Shown here: piece after piece, positions 6,593 to 14,740 of the stretch | Position numbering within the stretch: the stretch's first letter is position 1 | How the letters are laid out: each line of letters begins with the position of its first letter | From: Treponema sp. | Lineage (GTDB): Bacteria; Spirochaetota; Spirochaetia; Treponematales; Treponemataceae | DNA: 25,231 nt | NCBI GenBank assembly: GCA_016293645.1 | Contig: JAEDDW010000023.1 | Location: forward strand, 1-25,231 | Direction of reading: 5' to 3' | Program-made: the position numbers and the translations under genes | Notes under the pieces: model-generated | Seen by the model: the letters and a program-made list of their open reading frames with translations, nothing else | What the model was told of the DNA's origin: nothing | The model's database searches: none

Positions 6593-8152
6593 CTAGAATG
6601 AGAGTTTCACCAGATTTGGAATTTTCATTCTTGGTGTTTCCTTGATGTACAGATATTTAAGTGGATGGACATCAAGCGCGTTGGTTTTCCATCCGCCGAT
6701 TATTTCTGTGTCTATAAGGTGGCCGCTTACTGGATGGGAAACAGGAATGATCACTCCGTCATCAAGCACTATCTGTTCCGCCTTTGCCATAAGACGATAC
6801 TGTTCTTCTGTGTTCTCAAGTCTCATTGCATTTACAAGAAGATCGTCGTATTCCGCATTTATCCAACGGGAGACATTCAAAGATGAATTGCCCCTGAAAA
6901 GTTCAAGAAATGCGAGCGGATCCGCAAAGTCACCGATCCATGAATAATAGAAGAGATCTGCGTTCCAGGCTGGAATTGATGAATTGTATCTGTCTGCCGT
7001 TGTGTTCTGCATTGTGAGTTCAACGCCAAGAGGTGCCCATGCTTCTTTAAGAAGTTCTCCCCAGGCTTTCAGATGTTCATCACCGGAAATTACGGCAAAA
7101 ACGATCTGCAGTTTTTCATCTTCTCCGATCCCGTATCGTTTGCGAGCCTTTGACATCATTTCCTTGGCATCGCTCAAATCCCAGTCTGAAATTCCTGTGA
7201 CGGAAGGATATCCCGGGAGTGGGTTGATGAAAGTTTCTGCATGGATGCTGAAGTTTTTTCTGAGTTCATCAAACGGTACTGCTTCTATGAGAGCGTTTCT
7301 GAATTCTTTCTGTGTCCATGGATAGTTCTGCATCTTGAAGAAGAGATAGACCGTGCCGAATTCAGCTCCCATCTGAAGTTTTGTCTTGTTTATGATTTTT
7401 GAGAAATCAGCGTTTCCGCATACCCAGTCAAATTTCCCCGTATTGAATTTGAATGAATTTTCCGCGTAATCATCTCCAATATGAAAAGTGATTCCAGGAA
7501 TTTTAACGTTTTCATGGTCCCAGTAATTTGAATTTTTTTCGAGCATTATCTCAGATGAGTCAGCTTTCTTTAAAACGAATGGACCGCTGTAAACATCCTT
7601 CTTCGGACTGATGATTGAGAATGCATGGTGACAGAGAATTTTTGCAAGATGCCCCATCGGTTCCTTCAGGTGAACAACCAAAGTGTGTTCGTCCCTTACA
7701 TCTATGCGGACTTTGTCTGCCGCAAGACGGCCTTCACGGAATTCCTGTGCTCCTGTGATGCTGTCAATCAACGAGGCGAACGGTGCGTTTTTAGTGGAGA
7801 GAAGGGTAATCCATGAGTCCTTTACATCCTGCGCCTTTATCGGTGTTCCGTCGCTGAACGCCGCATTCTGCCTAAGATTGAAGGTCCATCTTTTTTTGTC
7901 TCTTGATATTTTATAGGATGTGCAGATTGCCGGTATAGGATTGAGGTTTGCAGGATCATAGGAAAATAAACCCTCGTATAGGCCGGTGAAGAGTTCCGCC
8001 TCTGCTGTATATGCGGCCGTCATCGGATCCATGTTGTACACGTGGTTTGAAACCGAGATGTTGATTACTCTCTGTTCCGGAAGATTTTCAGCGAAAAAAA
8101 CAGTGGTTCCCGCCAAAAAAAGAACCACCTGAGCCAATATGCTTTTTTTCAA
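6593..8152 (-). CDS. ABC transporter substrate-binding protein, family 5 (OppA-like)
   Basis: A periplasmic solute-binding protein of the oligopeptide/nickel class (SBP_bac_5), which delivers peptides or similar ligands to an ABC permease. The start is taken as TTG at 8152: GGAG lies seven bases upstream, and translation then opens with the clean signal peptide MKKSILAQVVLFLAGTTVFFA, giving 519 residues. The frame continues upstream to 8218 (another TTG), which would add 22 residues before the signal peptide. Family features include SNHVYNMDPMTAAYTAEAEL, the WTFNLRQNAAFSDGTPIKAQDV block and the C-terminal YYSWIGDFADPLAFLELF. No lipobox cysteine is present. No permease or ATPase gene is nearby, so it is an orphan here. 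It follows the 8208-9614 gene by 55 bases. Confidence 0.92.
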   Translation of the reverse strand: MKKSILAQVVLFLAGTTVFFAENLPEQRVINISVSNHVYNMDPMTAAYTAEAELFTGLYEGLFSYDPANLNPIPAICTSYKISRDKKRWTFNLRQNAAFSDGTPIKAQDVKDSWITLLSTKNAPFASLIDSITGAQEFREGRLAADKVRIDVRDEHTLVVHLKEPMGHLAKILCHHAFSIISPKKDVYSGPFVLKKADSSEIMLEKNSNYWDHENVKIPGITFHIGDDYAENSFKFNTGKFDWVCGNADFSKIINKTKLQMGAEFGTVYLFFKMQNYPWTQKEFRNALIEAVPFDELRKNFSIHAETFINPLPGYPSVTGISDWDLSDAKEMMSKARKRYGIGEDEKLQIVFAVISGDEHLKAWGELLKEAWAPLGVELTMQNTTADRYNSSIPAWNADLFYYSWIGDFADPLAFLELFRGNSSLNVSRWINAEYDDLLVNAMRLENTEEQYRLMAKAEQIVLDDGVIIPVSHPVSGHLIDTEIIGGWKTNALDVHPLKYLYIKETPRMKIPNLVKLSF

Positions 8153-8207
8153 TTCAGTTCTCCATAAACCGGAAATATGGTCTATGCCTGAGCAGACTGC
8201 AAGGCCA

Positions 8208-9614
8208 TCATAATCCAAGTTTTTTCATCTGTTCCGCTTCCTCAGCATAGGCAACGTAGTCGCTTCTCTGCTGGTTTGCTTTCACGATGATATTTTTAAT
8301 TGTTGTAAGTTCCATGCTGCATCCCTTGATTTTTGTTCTGTCAGCCGGGTTTGCAGTGTTTTTGAAATATTCATCAAGTGCGATGATGAGGGCAAAGAGA
8401 TGATTGTTCTCGACAAGCTGCTTGTTCAGATAATCAAGAATTGCTTCATCTTTTTGCTGTGAAATTCTAGTGTATCCTGGACTATCCTTTACAGCAAATG
8501 CTGAGTAGATTTTGATTCGCTTGATCAGGTTCTCCGTAAATTCCTTGTAGTGTACGGTTTCCTTTTTCTTTGTTTCAGTTTTTTTGTCTGTGATGACAAC
8601 TTCATAATCGACAGACGGTTCTTCAAGTCCAAAGAGATTTCTCAGAAGTTTCTTGAGCTTTTCCTGGAATGATTTTTTTCCGCTCTGAAGAACATCATGG
8701 TTTGCGATAACTTTGTCCAGTACGACTTTATATGAGTCGTAGGTTGTTCCGACAAGACGGAGTGATTCCATGAGAATTGCATGGATATCGACCTTCTGGA
8801 CCTTGGATTCAGTTGATTCAACCTTCACCTGAATTTTGGCAAGGAGGGCTGCCTGCAGTTCTTCCTTGTTTGGTGCGGTTTCCTCAAGGGAAAGTTCGTT
8901 GATGAGTTCAGCATTTACCGGGCGGCGTGGCATGCATGATGGGAAAAGTCGCCTGATTTCTCCAACCATTCCAGCTGTCGATGCATAGGCCTTTCCTTTG
9001 TCAAATGCGGAATTTTCAAGGATTGTTTTCCTTATTTCAAGCTTATAGCGTTCCCTCTGGAATTCAGCAAGATCTTTCAAAACCTTGGTGATTTCTTCCA
9101 TAGCATTCTGTGTTTTCAGAGTGTTGTCTTTGATCATGCTGACTGTAAGCTGATCGGCATTTGACTTAAGTTCATTCAATGAAATTGCAAGAGCTCTTGT
9201 GTTGCATCTGGTTGAATTCTGCGAAAGGTTGTTCCATGAGAATGCGTTGTTCAGCTCAAGCATTTTCTTGATGGATTCGATGTTCAGCATCTCAACGGAA
9301 AAACGCATGTAGTTGCAGACATAGTCGACCATGCTTTCATAATTGCTCAGGCGTATACCGAGTATCTGGGATCTTTCATTATCGTTGAACGGCGTTGTGT
9401 CTGGCGACTGAATCGAGGTAACTTTATTGTCTTTCTTGTATGGGTCAGGAACGATAAGTCCGCGCTTAACGAGAGCGTCAAAAATATTTCTTACGCATGA
9501 AAGATGAAGCCTGTAGTCATCCTGAATTTTAGGAAGCTGAACTCCATCGTACCACTGTTCGCGGTCTGCCGCTGCCATGATAATTTTTGTGTTGAATGAT
9601 TCGTTTTCTGCCAT
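8208..9614 (-). CDS. Unknown cytosolic, mostly helical protein
   Basis: The protein has 468 residues from the preferred start MAENESFNTK. There is no signal peptide and no membrane segment. It is rich in charged helix-forming stretches, with likely coiled coil near residues 155-205 and 250-280 and a Lys-rich KKTETKKKE linker near 370. I recognise no domain. The frame is open up to ATG 9686, which would add 24 residues; neither start has a good Shine-Dalgarno, so the N-terminus is uncertain. It is transcribed with the OppA-like gene downstream, but this gives no clear hint of function. Confidence 0.75.
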   Translation of the reverse strand: MAENESFNTKIIMAAADREQWYDGVQLPKIQDDYRLHLSCVRNIFDALVKRGLIVPDPYKKDNKVTSIQSPDTTPFNDNERSQILGIRLSNYESMVDYVCNYMRFSVEMLNIESIKKMLELNNAFSWNNLSQNSTRCNTRALAISLNELKSNADQLTVSMIKDNTLKTQNAMEEITKVLKDLAEFQRERYKLEIRKTILENSAFDKGKAYASTAGMVGEIRRLFPSCMPRRPVNAELINELSLEETAPNKEELQAALLAKIQVKVESTESKVQKVDIHAILMESLRLVGTTYDSYKVVLDKVIANHDVLQSGKKSFQEKLKKLLRNLFGLEEPSVDYEVVITDKKTETKKKETVHYKEFTENLIKRIKIYSAFAVKDSPGYTRISQQKDEAILDYLNKQLVENNHLFALIIALDEYFKNTANPADRTKIKGCSMELTTIKNIIVKANQQRSDYVAYAEEAEQMKKLGL

Positions 9615-9712
9615 ACTCAGTCCGTCTGAATTTAAATCTAGTTTTATACCTTCCTTATCGGAACATGAGCCGCCGGATGTTAGCATTTTATTTTTAGATA
9701 TTTTCTCAACTT

Positions 9713-9745
9713 AAAAAAAAGCACCTGAACCAATATCAGGTGCCT
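9713..9745 (-). terminator. Intrinsic terminator after the acyltransferase gene
   Basis: On the minus strand GCACCTGA and TCAGGTGC form a perfect 8-base stem with a 7-base loop, followed by eight Us (9720-9713). It starts 14 bases after the acyltransferase stop and separates that gene from the 8208-9614 unit. Confidence 0.9.
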
Positions 9746-9758
9746 TGTATTTCAAGTT

Positions 9759-10661
9759 CTATTTAAGTCTTGTTTCTTCAACCTTGTCGTGCTGTTCCTC
9801 AAGGATCTGCATTACGCGGTCGATTACCTTCTGCTTTGGATCAGCTTCATCTGCTGGAAGTGTCGCAAGATAATCTTTGCGGAACTGCTTGCAGTTGATT
9901 ACCGGACTTGCGGTGATCACAACTTTGTCCTGGACGACGATGTCGGAAAGCATGTCTTCCTTGCCTTCCTGAATCTGAAGTATGGATCCGTTGATGCTTA
10001 CGAGAATCGCAACGTCAAAAAGGCGGAGGTAGCTGTCGATTTCCTTGAGGCCACGTTTTGTTTCCGGGTGTCCTGGTCTATAGCGTGTTCCAGAAGGGAA
10101 TACAAGGATTACTTCACCGCGGCGCTTGCAGTCGTCCATGGCATGCATGGCAGCAAGGTTGATTTTGCGGGCCTTCATTTCTTCTTCTTTAGCTTCATCC
10201 TCAGAGACATCCTTTGCGTTCTTGTCAAGGCTGCGTGTCGGATAGATGACAACGCGCGTAAAGCTTTCTGCAAATGCCCGGACAATGGAGTCGTCTTCGT
10301 TGAGCTTCATTCCTGCGATGGCAACTATTTTCTTTGACAGTTCTGCAAGCTCCGGATCTCCGTCGTGGGCAAGCATGTACATGATTGCCGGAAGATCGGT
10401 GTTCGCATAATGTTCCATAAGAATAAGGCCGCTTTTTCCTTCCTTTACCTGTCTGTAGAAGTCTAAGAAGTTTTCTTTTGCGCCGATGTGGCTTTCTGGA
10501 AGGATATTGTCAGAGACCAGCTTGTCGATAAGGAATCTGTTCTTTTCGTTTGCCGGTTGATATACGTTTGAAGCGTCGATTTTTGCCGCAGCAACGGAAT
10601 TTCCCGCAAGCTGCTTGAAATAAGGACCATACATGCTGCGAATTGTATTGATTTCCATCAT
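9759..10661 (-). CDS. PlsC-like glycerolphosphate acyltransferase
   Basis: Probable acyltransferase that adds fatty acid to glycerol-3-phosphate or its 1-acyl form in phospholipid synthesis, at the inner face of the membrane. The protein has 300 residues. It carries the family catalytic motif HxxxxD as His84-Tyr-Ala-Asn-Thr-Asp89. A substrate-binding motif resembling EGTR appears as FPSGTR (188-193) within VILVFPSGTRYRPGHPETKRG. There is no obvious transmembrane helix, unlike many PlsC proteins, so it may attach peripherally. The acyl acceptor cannot be told from sequence. GGAG is followed by two adjacent ATGs at 10661 and 10658. The second has the better 7-base spacing, so the first residue is uncertain by one. 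A perfect-consensus promoter lies upstream. Confidence 0.87.
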   Translation of the reverse strand: MMEINTIRSMYGPYFKQLAGNSVAAAKIDASNVYQPANEKNRFLIDKLVSDNILPESHIGAKENFLDFYRQVKEGKSGLILMEHYANTDLPAIMYMLAHDGDPELAELSKKIVAIAGMKLNEDDSIVRAFAESFTRVVIYPTRSLDKNAKDVSEDEAKEEEMKARKINLAAMHAMDDCKRRGEVILVFPSGTRYRPGHPETKRGLKEIDSYLRLFDVAILVSINGSILQIQEGKEDMLSDIVVQDKVVITASPVINCKQFRKDYLATLPADEADPKQKVIDRVMQILEEQHDKVEETRLK

Positions 10662-10688
10662 TGAACTCCAAAAAGTGTGTGTCTTTCC

Positions 10689-10717
10689 ATTATAAGAGTA
10701 GAAAATTTAACTGTCAA
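10689..10717 (-). promoter_or_regulatory. Perfect-consensus vegetative promoter for the acyltransferase gene
   Basis: On the minus strand it reads TTGACA, 17 bases, TATAAT, which is an exact match to the sigma-70 consensus in both boxes and in spacing. Transcription should begin near 10682, giving about 20 bases of leader with a GGAG site. Confidence 0.9.
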
Positions 10718-10757
10718 TTATATGGTGACCGGGAGGTGATAAAAGAAAACCGGTAAC

Positions 10758-10786
10758 TTGTTGTCGATTTTCCTTTTTTTTATTAT
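10758..10786 (+). promoter_or_regulatory. Possible promoter upstream of structured element copy 1 and groEL
   Basis: TTGTTG, 17 bases, TATTAT. The match is moderate. If used, the transcript begins near 10793 and carries the element at 10853-10986 as part of a leader of roughly 255 bases before groEL. No CIRCE element (TTAGCACTC-N9-GAGTGCTAA) was seen anywhere in the 388-base gap 10662-11049. Confidence 0.4.
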
Positions 10787-10852
10787 CTTTATAAACAAAT
10801 ATAGAAATTTTTTAAGGGATTATTCCTTCGTGAACATTTTTAGATGGTAAAG

Positions 10853-10986
10853 TGAAAATACGGGAAGGAAGGAAGAGGATGGCAAAAACACTTGCAGACC
10901 GGAACGATAGTTTTCTTGCCGGTTTGCACGTGTAGCGACACAGGGAGCGGTTTTGACAGACTCGGACTGACTGGAAGTGTTTTTAT
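10853..10986 (+). ncRNA. Candidate structured RNA element, copy 1 (upstream of groEL)
   Basis: This 134-base segment is about 90% identical to 23660-23794. A purine-rich 5' part (GGGAAGGAAGGAAGAGG) precedes a closing helix AAAAACACTT (10884-10893) / AAGTGTTTTT (10975-10984). Inside lies a 10-pair stem, TGCAGACCGG (10893-10902) / CCGGTTTGCA (10919-10928). The inner stem differs from copy 2 at paired positions in a way that keeps pairing. A small GTGT-AGCG-ACAC hairpin follows at 10929-10940. Strand is assigned from the orientation shared with groEL and alaS. It does not match any riboswitch or ribozyme consensus I know. Treponema-restricted motifs TD-1 and TD-2 are described, and I cannot tell whether this is one of them. 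Confidence 0.65.
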
Positions 10987-11049
10987 ATTCTGCAATCCAA
11001 TGATGTTCTTGCTTGGAATGATCGACAATTATTTTTTTGGGAGATAAAC

Positions 11050-12678
11050 ATGGCTAAACAGTTAGTTTACGGTGAAGACGCACGCAAGAAGATGCTCTCT
11101 GGTGTTGAGCAGATTGCAAAGGCTGTCAAGGTTACTCTCGGTCCACGCGGCCGCCTTGTAATGCTTGATAAGAAATATGGTGCACCGACAATCACAAAGG
11201 ACGGTGTTTCTGTTGCTAAGGAAGTTGAACTCAAGGATCCTTTCGAGAACATGGGTGCTCAGCTTGTACGTGAAGTTTCTTCAAAGACAAATGATGTAGC
11301 AGGAGACGGAACTACTACAGCCACAGTGCTTGCCTATGCCATCGTACGCGAAGGACTCAAGCAGGTGTCTGCCGGAATGACTCCAATCGGAATCAAGCGC
11401 GGTATCGACAAGGCTACAGCTCAGGCAGTTGAAGAAATCAAGAAGAATTCACGTGCAGTAAAGGGCAATGACGACATCACTCATGTTGCTACAATCTCTG
11501 CAAACAACGATCCTGAAATCGGTAAGATTCTTGCAGAGGCAATCGAAAAGGTTGGCAAGGACGGTGTAATCACAGTCGAAGAATCAAAGAACATGGATAC
11601 AACTGTAAAGACTGTAGAAGGCATGCAGTTTGATCGTGGTTACATCAACGCTTACTTCATCAATGACCGCGAAAGAATGGAATGTTCTTATGAAAATCCA
11701 TATATCCTCATCTATGATGAAAAGATCAGCACAATGAAGGATCTTCTCCCAGTTCTTGAAAAGGTAGCTCAGACTGGCCGCCCAATCATCATCATTGCAG
11801 AAGATGTTGACGGTGAAGCTCTTACAACTTTGGTTGTAAACTCAATCCGCGGTGCCCTCAAGTGCTGTGCAGTAAAGGCTCCAGGCTTTGGTGACAGACG
11901 TAAGGAAATGCTTCAGGATATCGCAATCCTTACAGGCGGAAAGGTAATCTCAAAGGCTGTAGGACTCAAGCTTGAGACAACAGAACTTGAAGACCTTGGT
12001 ACAGCCAAGTCTGTAAAGATCGACAAGGACAATACAACAATCGTTGACGGAAACGGAGACAAGGCTGCCATTGCTGACCGCGTAAACGAAATCAAGACTC
12101 AGGTAGAAAAGTCTACTTCTGATTACGATAAGGAAAAGCTCAAGGAACGCCTTGCAAAGCTTTCTGGCGGTGTAGCCGTAATCGAAATCGGTGCTATCAC
12201 AGAAACAGAAATGAAGGAAAAGAAGTTCCGCGTTGAAGATACTCTTGCCGCTACACGCGCTGCCCTTGAAGAAGGTATCGTATGCGGTGGTGGAATCGCC
12301 CTCATCCAGGCTGTTAAGGCCCTCGACGAGTCAAAGGCAAATCTTGTTGGAGACGAAAAGGTTGGATTCGACATCATCAAGCGTGCTCTTGAAGAACCAA
12401 TCCGCCAGATTGCAGAAAACGCAGGTGTTGACGGTGCCGTTATTGCAGATAAGGCAAAGAGTGCAGAAACTGGTGTTGGATACAATGCCGCTTCCGGTGA
12501 ATGGGTAGACATGATGGCTGCCGGTATCATCGACCCTGCAAAGGTTACTCGCTGTGCACTTCAGAATGCCGCATCAGTTGCAGGAATGCTCCTTACAACA
12601 GAATGTGCAATCACTGACATTCCAGAACCTCCGGCTCCTGCAGCAGCACCTGCTCCAGATATGGGCGGAATGTATTAA
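11050..12678 (+). CDS. groEL: Chaperonin GroEL (Hsp60)
   Basis: An ATP-dependent folding chamber: a 14-subunit cytosolic complex that works with GroES. The protein has 542 residues, normal for the family. Visible marks include KVTLGPRGRLVMLDKKYG, the nucleotide-binding GDGTTTATVLA near residues 86-96, the apical GFGDRRKEMLQDIAILTGG and the equatorial EEGIVCGGGIALI. The C-terminus ends PDMGGMY, shorter than the GGM repeat tail of Escherichia coli. GGGAGATAAAC precedes the ATG. No groES is adjacent, which is common in spirochetes. Lysine is almost always AAG and isoleucine often ATC, as expected for strong expression. The upstream gap holds structured element copy 1. Confidence 0.98.
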   Translation: MAKQLVYGEDARKKMLSGVEQIAKAVKVTLGPRGRLVMLDKKYGAPTITKDGVSVAKEVELKDPFENMGAQLVREVSSKTNDVAGDGTTTATVLAYAIVREGLKQVSAGMTPIGIKRGIDKATAQAVEEIKKNSRAVKGNDDITHVATISANNDPEIGKILAEAIEKVGKDGVITVEESKNMDTTVKTVEGMQFDRGYINAYFINDRERMECSYENPYILIYDEKISTMKDLLPVLEKVAQTGRPIIIIAEDVDGEALTTLVVNSIRGALKCCAVKAPGFGDRRKEMLQDIAILTGGKVISKAVGLKLETTELEDLGTAKSVKIDKDNTTIVDGNGDKAAIADRVNEIKTQVEKSTSDYDKEKLKERLAKLSGGVAVIEIGAITETEMKEKKFRVEDTLAATRAALEEGIVCGGGIALIQAVKALDESKANLVGDEKVGFDIIKRALEEPIRQIAENAGVDGAVIADKAKSAETGVGYNAASGEWVDMMAAGIIDPAKVTRCALQNAASVAGMLLTTECAITDIPEPPAPAAAPAPDMGGMY

Positions 12679-12705
12679 TAGATAAAAGAAGTTTTGCTTG
12701 AATTC

Positions 12706-12744
12706 CAAGGCTCCTCGTCTGCAAGGCGGGGGGCCTTGTTTTTT
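12706..12744 (+). terminator. Intrinsic terminator after groEL
   Basis: Arms CAAGGCTCCTCGTC (12706-12719) and GGCGGGGGGCCTTG (12725-12738) form a 14-pair stem (several G-T pairs) around TGCAA, followed by six Ts. Confidence 0.92.
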
Positions 12745-12770
12745 ATGTGGTCTATAGAATAAACATGAGT

Positions 12771-12776
12771 TATAAT
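12771..12776 (+). promoter_or_regulatory. -10 box (TATAAT) of the sensor-GGDEF gene
   Basis: TATAAT ends six bases before the ATG at 12783, and the six bases between (TAACGT) hold no Shine-Dalgarno. The -35 region is poor. Transcription should start on or next to the A of the ATG, so a leaderless mRNA is predicted. Confidence 0.6.
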
Positions 12777-12782
12777 TAACGT

Positions 12783-14723
12783 ATGCGAATCGGCCTTGTG
12801 TTTTATGGAAGTTGCAACGAATATTTTTATCAGCTTGCTGGAGGAATCAAAAGATTCTGCAATTCCAGAAATATAGATGTTCTTATATTCATTACTGGAG
12901 CACCAAACTGGCTTCCTGATGATTTTGGATATCATGACTGGTCATTGACCAGATTTCTCAACGAAAAAAACATTGATGGTGTAATTTTTGCGACGGGAAC
13001 CATATGTCATTACGTTTCTCTTTCTGAAATACAATCAATCGTAAGATCCTTTCTTCCATTGCCTATGGTCTCCATGAATGTAAAAGTTCCGGGAATACCC
13101 ACGATATTGGAAAGCGCAGAAAAAGGTTTCTCATTCTTAATAACCCATCTGCTTGAAGATCATGATGCTAAAAAAATTCTATTCCTTACGACGCGTTCAA
13201 AAAGCAACGAGATAAGGGAGCGCATGGACATAATGAAGAAAGTTATGAAAAAGCATTCCCTTGTCCTGGAAAAGAAAGATATCCTTTATGGCGACTATAC
13301 TTTTTATTCTGCGGAAAATGCCATAACGGAATATATGGAAAAATACGGAAAAGACTTTGACGCTGTTGTTTGTGTGACGGACGAACTTGCATACGGTGTG
13401 ATTTCAGGATTGCGTAAAAATGGTCTGTCTGTTCCGGAAGATGTCATGGTCACAGGTTTTGACAATACTTCAAGTACCAGAAGTTCAAATCCGACTTTAT
13501 CTTCCGTTGACCAGAATGTTCCGCTGCAAGGGGAACTGTGCGCTAAAATTCTATGTGATAGAATTCTTGGAAAGAAAGTTGATCTTATTACAGGTGTTGA
13601 TACTTTCTGTACCAGACGGCAGTCCTGTGGCTGCGTGAAGAAAACAGGCGGAATCAATATCTATATAGATGAAAAAAATAATATTGTAAAGGAAAATTCC
13701 GTTTTGAATTTTGATCCAACATTGAAATTCCTTGCAGTGCAGGAACAGGTGCAGAAAGTTCAGTATCATGTGAACAGACTTCAGGGAAATCTGAATCTGG
13801 ATGAATTGACTCTCAACCTGCGGGATGATTTTTCTTCTCTTGGAATAAAGAAAGCGGCCATATGCCTTTTTGACAATCCGATGAAACAGACAGCAAAAAA
13901 ACTGGGCATACCACCAAAAAAGGCCAGGGTCTATTTTGCATTCAATGAAGAAGAACAGACATTGAACTACAATCCGGATGCTTTCTTTGATTGCGAAAAA
14001 AGTCTTCTTCCGGATTATTTCACCGACTTCCTCAGCGGAAACAATACGGTGATGTCATTGTACCATGGAGAATTCCTTTACGGATATCTTGTCGTAAGGC
14101 TTGGAGACTACGAGGCATTCATCTATACATTGCTGTGTTCAGTCATTGCAAAATCAATCTGTTCCGCCTTTGAGGTATCAAGAAGACAGGCTGAAAACTT
14201 GAGCCTTGCAAAAACCAACAGCGACCTTTCAGTACTGTCATTGACAGATGAACTCACGGGAATTTTCAACAGACGCGGATTCATGAAAATTGCAAGAAAA
14301 GAATTGTCCGCCGCCGTTGCTGCCGGAAAAAAAGGTCTCGTTGTATACGGTGATATTGACGGCCTGAAAAAAATAAATGATACCTATGGTCATGATGCTG
14401 GTGACAGGGCTATCCTTGCAGAAGTGGAACTGCTTAAAAAGGCATTCAGAAAAGCGGATACAATCGGAAGACTCGGAGGAGATGAGTTTGCCATTCTTTC
14501 AATCTCTCTTACAGTTCCGGTTTTTGAAAAACTCAAAAGCCGTATGAATAATCTCTGTAAGGAATGGAACAGAAATTCAAATGAACAGTTTACTCTGTCG
14601 ATAAGCCTTGGTGCGGTCGAGTTCAGCGAGGAAAAATCTGACCTTTCAAAACTGCTCAGACTTGCTGATGTGGAACAATACGAAGAGAAAAAGAAGCATA
14701 AGGAATCTGCTTCAAAAAAATAA
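12783..14723 (+). CDS. Cytosolic LacI-type sensor fused to a GGDEF diguanylate cyclase
   Basis: Probably makes cyclic di-GMP in response to a small ligand. The protein has 646 residues with no signal peptide or membrane segment. Residues 1-285 form a periplasmic-binding/LacI effector domain (IGLVFYGSCNEYFYQLAGG, VCVTDELAYGVISGLR, VPEDVMVTGFDNT, LSSVDQN) but lack the LacI DNA-binding head. Residues of about 290-470 are a middle domain of GAF-like appearance. The GGDEF domain (about 475-640) has DELTGIFNRRGF, GDIDGLKKINDTYGHDAGD and LGGDEFA with an intact GGDEF at 565-569. The product-inhibition I-site RKAD (556-559) sits exactly five residues before it. Enzyme activity and feedback control are therefore expected. 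The acyl-CoA ligase follows after 17 bases, so the two are likely one operon. Confidence 0.9.
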   Translation: MRIGLVFYGSCNEYFYQLAGGIKRFCNSRNIDVLIFITGAPNWLPDDFGYHDWSLTRFLNEKNIDGVIFATGTICHYVSLSEIQSIVRSFLPLPMVSMNVKVPGIPTILESAEKGFSFLITHLLEDHDAKKILFLTTRSKSNEIRERMDIMKKVMKKHSLVLEKKDILYGDYTFYSAENAITEYMEKYGKDFDAVVCVTDELAYGVISGLRKNGLSVPEDVMVTGFDNTSSTRSSNPTLSSVDQNVPLQGELCAKILCDRILGKKVDLITGVDTFCTRRQSCGCVKKTGGINIYIDEKNNIVKENSVLNFDPTLKFLAVQEQVQKVQYHVNRLQGNLNLDELTLNLRDDFSSLGIKKAAICLFDNPMKQTAKKLGIPPKKARVYFAFNEEEQTLNYNPDAFFDCEKSLLPDYFTDFLSGNNTVMSLYHGEFLYGYLVVRLGDYEAFIYTLLCSVIAKSICSAFEVSRRQAENLSLAKTNSDLSVLSLTDELTGIFNRRGFMKIARKELSAAVAAGKKGLVVYGDIDGLKKINDTYGHDAGDRAILAEVELLKKAFRKADTIGRLGGDEFAILSISLTVPVFEKLKSRMNNLCKEWNRNSNEQFTLSISLGAVEFSEEKSDLSKLLRLADVEQYEEKKKHKESASKK

Positions 14724-14740
14724 AGAGGAGACGTTAAAGT

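Noticed and set aside
10945..10960. TTGACA inside both element copies as a -35 box of an internal promoter
   Set aside because: The hexamer is conserved, but no acceptable -10 lies 16-18 bases downstream in either copy.
10662..11049. CIRCE heat-shock operator upstream of groEL
   Set aside because: No TTAGCACTC-N9-GAGTGCTAA or close variant was found.
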